64,000 nt of DNA from Pseudocercospora fijiensis CIRAD86. Lineage: Eukaryota > Ascomycota > Dothideomycetes > Mycosphaerellales > Mycosphaerellaceae. Made by a program: the position numbers and the translations under genes. The notes below the pieces were generated by a model that was not told the origin of the DNA, did no database searches, and saw only the letters and a list, made by a program, of their open reading frames with translations. The DNA is taken from contig NW_006921537.1 in the NCBI RefSeq assembly GCF_000340215.1, forward strand, positions 1,639,011 to 1,703,010. The letters are read 5' to 3'. The first letter of the stretch is position 1; the number at the start of each line of letters is the position of its first letter. This document shows, piece by piece, positions 57,928 to 64,000 of this stretch.

Positions 57928-59882
57928 AGGCGTTGTTGGTGATTGTGGCGGATTTGCTTGTCGGTATACGGAGGCATAACGCATAGCCATGGTGTTTGAT
58001 TTGCTGGGATAGATACCCAGATATGGCGGATATATTGGTCATGCATTGCTATTTTTACACTTTCGTACATGCTCGCATTGCAGTTCTCCTGCTCTTCTCT
58101 GGATAAATTGTTCTGTCTACCACATTGGCCCTGTAGGTAGGGGTAGGGTTGGGTTGACAGTGACGACCCATGCTACCAAACTTGAGCTATGGTCTCTATG
58201 TTTTACCACGGTGTTCTTGACATCTATTTCATATTGTTTGTGCGATTCTGTGGGTAGATAATGGGGTCTGTGGTCGCTATTGTCGAAAATCCGAATCCCA
58301 CGAGCATGGAAATCTGGCTGTTTGGAAGACATAGGCGTGACATGGAGCAGTTGGAGGCAAAACTCGCACCGAAATCCCGATATACGATAACAACAAGGGG
58401 CATAGAGGAAGAGACGAAGGAGATCGATACAAAAAGCGTTGGATAGAAGGACGAGGCTGCAGAGTTCTCGCCGAGTAGCTGCATTACCCGTGCTACAAAT
58501 CTCATTCTGATCCCACGACTGGTGCTCCTCTGAATACCATGTAGTATGCCACACCACCTCCATCAATCCACCTAGACGCTACGAACTGTGAAAAAGGTCC
58601 GAAAATGTAATATCGTAGAAAAGTAAGCTCGCAGAAGTCCAATGTCTGAATGGCAGGAGTTCAGTCTGCTTTCGATAACTAGCCCATCGCGTCGACTCTG
58701 GAATCAACAGGTTCTTCAGAAAGTTGGAAAAGGGACTCGTAAATGGTGCAGTCGCGAGATGTCGGAGTTGCAGAAGGCCTCAGGCTCATACGTCCATAAG
58801 CACGTCGTCGTCGATCTCATCAAATCTCTTACTCCGACCACCCTCCCACTGAGCCTCTGCGCCTTCTAGAGGTTCTTGTGCATCCACGATAGCCATAGCG
58901 TGTCCTGTAACCTTGCGAACCCAGCGCTCATCTTGGCGACTGATAAGGCGATCCCAGCAGTGATAGAAGTCCTCAAGTCGCTGTTCTGGAAGGCGAGCGT
59001 GTTTGACGACGATATTTCGCCGACCTTCATGGACTTGAAGACACCTGTCTCGCTCACGAATGCAGAAGGTGCTGGCCTCGAGTAGATTGGAGCGAAGAAT
59101 GGTCCCGACTTTTCCATACAACGTTCAAAGTCTTCTCCAATCCATGCGTGTACCGCTCGTTCTCGTCGTTGTTGTCCGCGTCGTCGTCGGCGCGGCAATG
59201 GCGTTCAACTTGGATACCCTTGCGTAATTTAGTGAGCGGGTAGAGCGTATCTGTCAAGTACTCTTTGCCCAGATAAGGTCTTGTAGAGCAAAATCGAGGC
59301 GTATAATTGCGACTTCACTTCGTCATCCAAGACGACAACCAGACCGTAGAAAAGATTCGCGTCTGCATGGCTTTGGCTGCGCAGTCAGATCGGCGCTCGA
59401 TTAGCACGATAATGCTCTGTGAACTATGTATGGAGAGGATGCGCGGTCCAGGCTCGGACGGTCGGAGCATAACCAGTACTCAGATGTGACCAGCGACGCC
59501 TTCATCGCGCGATTTGAGCTTTCATATGCACTGATATGTAGCTCGAAGTAGTTCTTGCCATGCCTACGGGAAGCTAGTGGAGTCGGCAAGACACAAGACA
59601 CGTGCGGAAGGGCAGTGACCTCAGGAACAACTCTTCCTCGCAAGTGGACGAAAAGGTAATCGCTATAGGAGAGAGATGTACTGTGGTAGGCAAAGGCGAA
59701 ACGTCAAACTTCTTGTTTATTATTGTGGGAGCTGAAGCAGTAGTGAAGAGATGCCGTCAGGAAACTCAAAATGGATGATCAAAGTCGATCATCTGATTGG
59801 GCGGCAGAAGAATAGCTCCGTGTATCCTCGCATTGCCATCACACAGCGCCTCTCTCCTCACCACTCCACTCCACTCCATACA
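57928..59882. other. Intergenic region with an unresolved coding-like minus-strand stretch
   Basis: Nearly 2 kb. On the minus strand between about 59640 and 58790, three frames each hold protein-like stretches (for example RPYLGKEYLTDTLYPLTKL at about 59220-59270 and the 111-codon frame 58786-59121), which could be a decayed or multi-intron gene. I could not assemble a model or recognise a domain. 57928-58780 shows nothing. Confidence 0.35.
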
Positions 59883-60635
59883 ATGTCGGCACCAAGGACG
59901 TTAATCGCGCTGGCGCGCTCGCGGCCTGCTGCCACTTCTCGCATTGCCGCCGCTGTCACACGGTCTGCTTTCTCGACCGGCGCGGTAAGGTCGAAACCAG
60001 CGCTCGGAGGACAAGCAGAAGGACCACCACCAGATGGCTTCCGGATACCGCCACCGAAAAGATGGAACGAGCAGAAGGAAAGCGTTTGGGACCAGGCTGG
60101 AAAGTACTTCCTTCTCACAGAGATGATGCGAGGAATGTACGTTCTGCTTGAGCAGTTCTTCCGACCACCGTAAGTCCAAAACAGCCATTGCCACAAGATC
60201 AGGCACAGGAGAGGAGAAGGCTGATTTGCCATCCACAGATACACAATCTACTATCCATTCGAGAAGGGCCCGATCTCACCCCGATTCCGTGGCGAACACG
60301 CGCTCAGACGCTACCCCACCGGCGAAGAACGATGCATTGCCTGCAAATTATGCGAGGCTATCTGCCCAGCACAGGCAATCACAATTGAGGCAGAGGAGCG
60401 AGAAGATGGCAGCAGAAGAACGACGCGCTACGACATTGACATGACCAAATGCATCTACTGCGGCTACTGCCAGGAGTCTTGCCCTGTGGACGCTATCGTG
60501 GAGAGCCCGAATGCAGAGTACGCAACTGAGACTCGAGAAGAACTTTTATACAACAAGGAGAAGCTGTTGCATAACGGTGACAAGTGGGAGCCAGAGCTGG
60601 CTGCAGTGGCAAGAGCAGATGCTCCATACAGATAG
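59883..60635 (+). CDS. NDUFS8: NADH:ubiquinone oxidoreductase 23 kDa (TYKY/NDUFS8) subunit
   Basis: Two exons (59883-60169, 60239-60635) encode 227 residues. The first about 35 residues are a typical mitochondrial presequence ([20 protein letters not shown]). Two 4Fe-4S binding sets are intact: [12 protein letters not shown] (128-139) and [12 protein letters not shown] (167-178). The end [20 protein letters not shown] is conserved. Role: the subunit of respiratory complex I that carries clusters N6a and N6b, passing electrons towards quinone. The intron splits a Pro codon at residue 96. The start is chosen because it begins the presequence; an upstream in-frame start at 59751 would add a non-conserved extension. 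Confidence 0.97.
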
Positions 60636-62192
60636 TATAGGAAAGCGGATGTATTTTGCGAAGGAGGAGCAGAGGCCGCAAAGGCTTCATTGCGACACAT
60701 CACGCAGCAGGTTTCAATGCTTAGTAGAGGGCCACACTACTGTACATATCTATAAAAGATGCATCATGTCCAATATCTGATGTTCTGATGTGCCAGTATA
60801 CGCTCTCGACAGGGCACCTGCATAAGACCACAAGGGAGGTGCAAGACTTCGATGGCCTTCGGGTCTTGGAAGGCAAGAAGTCTGAGCAGGAAAAGACTGT
60901 GGTGTGCCGCGAGACGCGGGTGCCGACAAGATTCCTCACTGTTGCAAGTCGCAAGGCAGAAGTCATTATTATTCTACGACGCCGTGCCGATGCATGCTGT
61001 CGCTCCTCTTGAAGGTACGACCACGGGAGGTGCAGACAGGCCGGCTGGGTTACAAGGCCTCTCCTAACCAGGAATGCCTCGACGAGCTCCTCGACTTGCC
61101 CTTGGCCGAAGTGCAGAGCATGGGAAACGGGGGGTAAACTTGTTGTTGCTGTAGCAATGTTACGACCACGAGGAACGCCAGTACAACCGGACGGCGACGA
61201 CATCTCTTCGTCGTGCAACCAACGGACCGAAAGACGGACAGAGTGCGGTTGTTGTCGGCGACGGCATGTTCCAATGGCTTTGGTGTCGTTCCAGAATCCA
61301 GAACCAGCTTAGGCCCTTCCGCGCTAAGAGCTGCAGGCCACGCGAGGGAACCTCCTTTTCCACTGCGCACCCTAGGCTCGAGCAGAAACGCAGCACAAAG
61401 AACTGCATTCCTCTACCAAAAGCTGCATTGGAAGCCGCGACGGCCGTCAAATGTAGCATGAGCAGATCGCGCAGACGCATGTTTTTCGGCCTCAGTGCTC
61501 CCTCAATATTCATGGGAAGCGCGCGACCTTTTGATGAGATAAATGAGAGTTTGCAAGGGGAAGCATTGGTGTGGAAGCCAGTCCACATGGACCTGCATCT
61601 CCAACATCAGCATCCGCTGCTCACCGTGGACCGCACTCCACATGCGTCCATTCTGCCGGCCATTCCCCCTCCCTTTCCTCCATCTCTTCTGTGTCAACTG
61701 CTGCAGCGGGACCTGCATTCACCAAGAACTTCATCGCGCACTTCGAAGCTTCGTCTCGTAAACATTAAGCACTACAACGGCAACGGCTAGTCCAAGCCAA
61801 CGCTCATACCGGCTTATTTCTCCTCTCTTCAACGGCCCACGACTAGACTGCTTGAAGCAGTGGCTGCTTTTTAGTCAACAGAAGACTTGGATCGAAATAT
61901 CTCGTCTCGGAATCTATCAATCAACCACAGCAAAGCATTCCGTCTTGAAGACAGCCAGTTCCAAGAACGCCATTGCACCATAGCATTTGGCACGCCTTTT
62001 CAGCAAGCCTTTCGCACGACATCGCCGACTGCAACACCGTTTTCAGCCCTGCAGCACACAGAGAGTCGCCATACAGGACGCGAACGCGTATAAGATCTAA
62101 AGGAACGCCTTCGAGAAGCGCCATCGCATCGACCTTGCCTTCCAGTTACCTCTGCTTTCCAACTTCTGCTGTTTAGACAGCACAATAGCAGA
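60636..62192. other. Intergenic region, no gene recognised
   Basis: About 1.55 kb. Frames up to 174 codons (61266-61790 plus) and 165 codons (60721-61218 minus) overlap others and have no domain. The last 350 bp are CA/CT-rich and look like the leader of the next gene. Confidence 0.45.
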
Positions 62193-62423
62193 ATGGGTCT
62201 CATCGACAAGCTACGAGCAAAATACGAGATATACCGCCTGGAACAACGATACACGAAGCGCGAAAAGCGGACCACCTGGATCTCGAATGCACAGTATGTT
62301 GATGGAGAATACATTTACAACCACAACACAGGTGGCAGCGGTACCAGCGCTACAAACAGGAGTTTTGGCAGTGGGAACAGCAGCAATAATGGGAAGCGAA
62401 AATCCAGAATCCTATTCTCCTAA
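62193..62423 (+). CDS. Small conserved-looking protein of unknown function
   Basis: A single exon of 76 residues starting MGLIDKLRAKYEIYRLEQRY. The N-terminal 35 residues form a charged amphipathic helix, then comes TWISNAQYVDGEYIYN and a Ser/Gly/Asn-rich tail ending in a basic KRKSRILFS. The start sits about 10 bp after a long CA-rich leader. Codon-like composition and the structured helix make it more convincing than its neighbours, and I have the impression of similar short proteins in other filamentous ascomycetes, but I cannot name it. Confidence 0.5.
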   Translation: MGLIDKLRAKYEIYRLEQRYTKREKRTTWISNAQYVDGEYIYNHNTGGSGTSATNRSFGSGNSSNNGKRKSRILFS

Positions 62424-63032
62424 GCAGCGACGACATTTACCTTGAACGGATGCGTGCGATGATAAGCCTTGCCTGCGAGGACCTCAACGCAAAGATCGGA
62501 GTTAAAAGCGAGATCAGGCCTCGCACCATTTTGAACAAGATTTGGCCTGAAGTCAGACCTCATGATTTATGGACAGACATCGACGCTAGATGTGAAATGT
62601 GTCCGATGCTGCCTGTTTTGAAGTGGCAGCTGGCAATGCTGATGCTGCACTGGCAGCAATTTGCACAATGCCAAACAGTACGGCTATGGAAGCTTCTCTT
62701 TTGTGTGGCTGCGGAACGAAGGACGATTGATGGGAAATACAGGACTGAAGGCGGTATGTGATCTATGTGGTTGGGATTTGCTGTAACAAGGGGAAAGGAA
62801 CGAGTCATTGATGATGTGTTGCACGACGCGAAATCGTAGCTCAAAGTTTGATTCATTTGACATTATTGACAATATGAAAGTAAATGTATGATTGTTCTCC
62901 GTCTTTGCAATGTGCATCATGCCTCATAGAAACTCGCCATACTGAATGCCAAGCCCTGGAAAGCTCCTCCAGCTCCGACCAATTCCTCCGAGCTTCAACA
63001 TCCGTCTTTCCTGCACCTGAACCCAATCCTTC
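62424..63032. other. Intergenic region
   Basis: About 600 bp. A 103-codon frame at 62450-62761 has no motif. It contains the 3' end of the small gene and the promoter of the next. Confidence 0.5.
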
Positions 63033-64000
63033 ATGCAATTGTACAAGCGCATCGGACGCTCTGTCTGCTGCGCTCACAATGCATACAATGTCAATCTAGC
63101 ACTTCGAGCCACGTTTGGCACCACGACGAAACGAAGCAATGCCAATGAAGGCAAAGATGCGCCAGAAGAAGACGTGCCTTCCCCGTGGGAGAGCGGTAAC
63201 TGGAAGCCTCTCGAAGCGAAGCCCGAGCCGGAAGAGATCAAAGGCCTTGAGGGAGAGATTGATCGATCACCACGCGAAGGCGAACCACCAGTGCATAAAC
63301 GGCCAATTTTTACCGGCCCGCGCTTTGTCAGAAGCAAACCCAAGCATGACATTTCCAGTGTCAAGAAAGATGCACCGCACAGTCCTGTGGATTCTCAGAA
63401 GCAACTAGAGGAGGATGATCAGGTCTACGACCGACGCATGCATTTGGACCGCTTGGAGAACATACGCTCCACTGCTTGGCAAAATGGAATCAGAATATTG
63501 TCTGGCCGTCTTCATGAAATCAGTGTGCAGAGGGCCAAATGGATCAATAAGATGTCACCTGTCATGCGAGACAGGTTGAAGGAGAAGGTCTTTAATTACA
63601 TGCCATGCAATGTGCTGCCTCAAAAGACCGCCTCTTCTCCGGAAGAGCCTCCGCCATGGGAGAAGGGCATCCGCAAGTCCCGATCGCAGGGCATTGAGCA
63701 GCTTGAGGAAGAGCTCAAAAAATTTGCGGAATGGGTACAGCCCACGGCAAAAGAGAGTATGGCGAGAAATGCTGTTGCGGAAGCAACCATGAACTTGGTC
63801 AAAAACTCGTTGAAAGACGACGTATCAATCAGCACAAAAATTCAGCTTCATGGCTCTCAGCAGACAGGACTTGCCCTGCCTTGGTCAGACATTGATATTC
63901 AAATATGGGATGGCCGAGAAGCTCCTTTGCCCACGAGCCATTCAGCACCTCGCCTCCTGCATCGACTACTTCTTGTGGCCGATAATATGCGAAGCAGCGA
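63033..64000 (+). CDS. Nucleotidyltransferase (Cid1/Trf4-like poly(A) polymerase fold), 5' part
   Basis: An open frame starts at ATG 63033 and runs off the right edge; 322 codons are visible. The N terminus (MQLYKRIGRSVCCAHNAYNVN) is basic and may be a mitochondrial presequence. A long charged linker follows, with a repeated PPWEKG/SPWESG motif. The catalytic start of the fold is at residues 250-290: PTAKESMARN, then HGSQQTGLALPWSDIDI, that is the G-S motif (Gly274-Ser275) and the metal-binding D-x-D (Asp286, Asp288). This is the pattern of non-canonical poly(A) or poly(U) polymerases. The rest of the catalytic and PAP-associated domains lie outside the window. Confidence 0.8.
   Translation, partial: MQLYKRIGRSVCCAHNAYNVNLALRATFGTTTKRSNANEGKDAPEEDVPSPWESGNWKPLEAKPEPEEIKGLEGEIDRSPREGEPPVHKRPIFTGPRFVRSKPKHDISSVKKDAPHSPVDSQKQLEEDDQVYDRRMHLDRLENIRSTAWQNGIRILSGRLHEISVQRAKWINKMSPVMRDRLKEKVFNYMPCNVLPQKTASSPEEPPPWEKGIRKSRSQGIEQLEEELKKFAEWVQPTAKESMARNAVAEATMNLVKNSLKDDVSISTKIQLHGSQQTGLALPWSDIDIQIWDGREAPLPTSHSAPRLLHRLLLVADNMRSS

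Overview
The window is nuclear DNA of a filamentous ascomycete (Pezizomycotina; Dothideomycetes is my inference from gene style, not shown). The host genes have short GT-AG introns of about 50-60 nt, include single-copy eukaryotic housekeeping genes (MCM4, tubulin cofactor A, NEDD8/RUB1, RasB-type GTPase, histones H3 and H4, exonuclease V, the complex I TYKY subunit), and the repeats carry the fungal genome-defence signature RIP (repeat-induced point mutation, CpA to TpA).

Layout. 1-7.9 kb is a gene-dense arm: the 3' end of an unidentified gene, tubulin cofactor A (-), MCM4 (+), RUB1/NEDD8 (-), and a cysteine-rich single-pass membrane protein gene with two apparent lesions. 8.0-43.4 kb is a transposon graveyard of about 35 kb in which CA and TG are almost absent and TA is in excess. 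Inside it I recognise a hAT element, a gene resembling the fungal DUF6589 family, several tandem arrays, a telomere-linked-helicase-like RecQ gene (-), a Mutator-like element (MULE) with perfect 31-bp terminal inverted repeats and a 10-bp target duplication, a Tc1/mariner transposase, a complete Ty3/gypsy chromovirus with 196-bp LTRs and a 5-bp target duplication, and a second MULE-like gene (-). Two short stretches (23.6-24.96 and 28.73-29.5 kb) escaped RIP and rejoin into one piece of old host DNA when the MULE is removed. 43.4-64 kb is host DNA again: a RasB-type GTPase, a decayed MFS transporter, a haloacid dehalogenase, a divergent H4/H3 pair, an Mpv17/PMP22-family protein, exonuclease V, NDUFS8, a small conserved-looking protein, and the 5' part of a nucleotidyltransferase gene that runs off the window.

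The host genes do not form an obvious pathway cluster. The coherent story is in the repeat block: at least four transposase or polyprotein genes (Tc1, chromovirus gag and pol, MULE) can still be followed in one reading frame for about 0.4 to 3.7 kb with their catalytic residues at expected spacings, so they were killed by CpA-to-TpA substitution (stop codons from Trp and Gln, Asp-to-Asn, His-to-Tyr, Cys-to-Tyr) rather than by deletion. All six differences between the two LTRs are RIP-type transitions. All counts and alignments here were made by eye; family names come from motif recognition without database searches.
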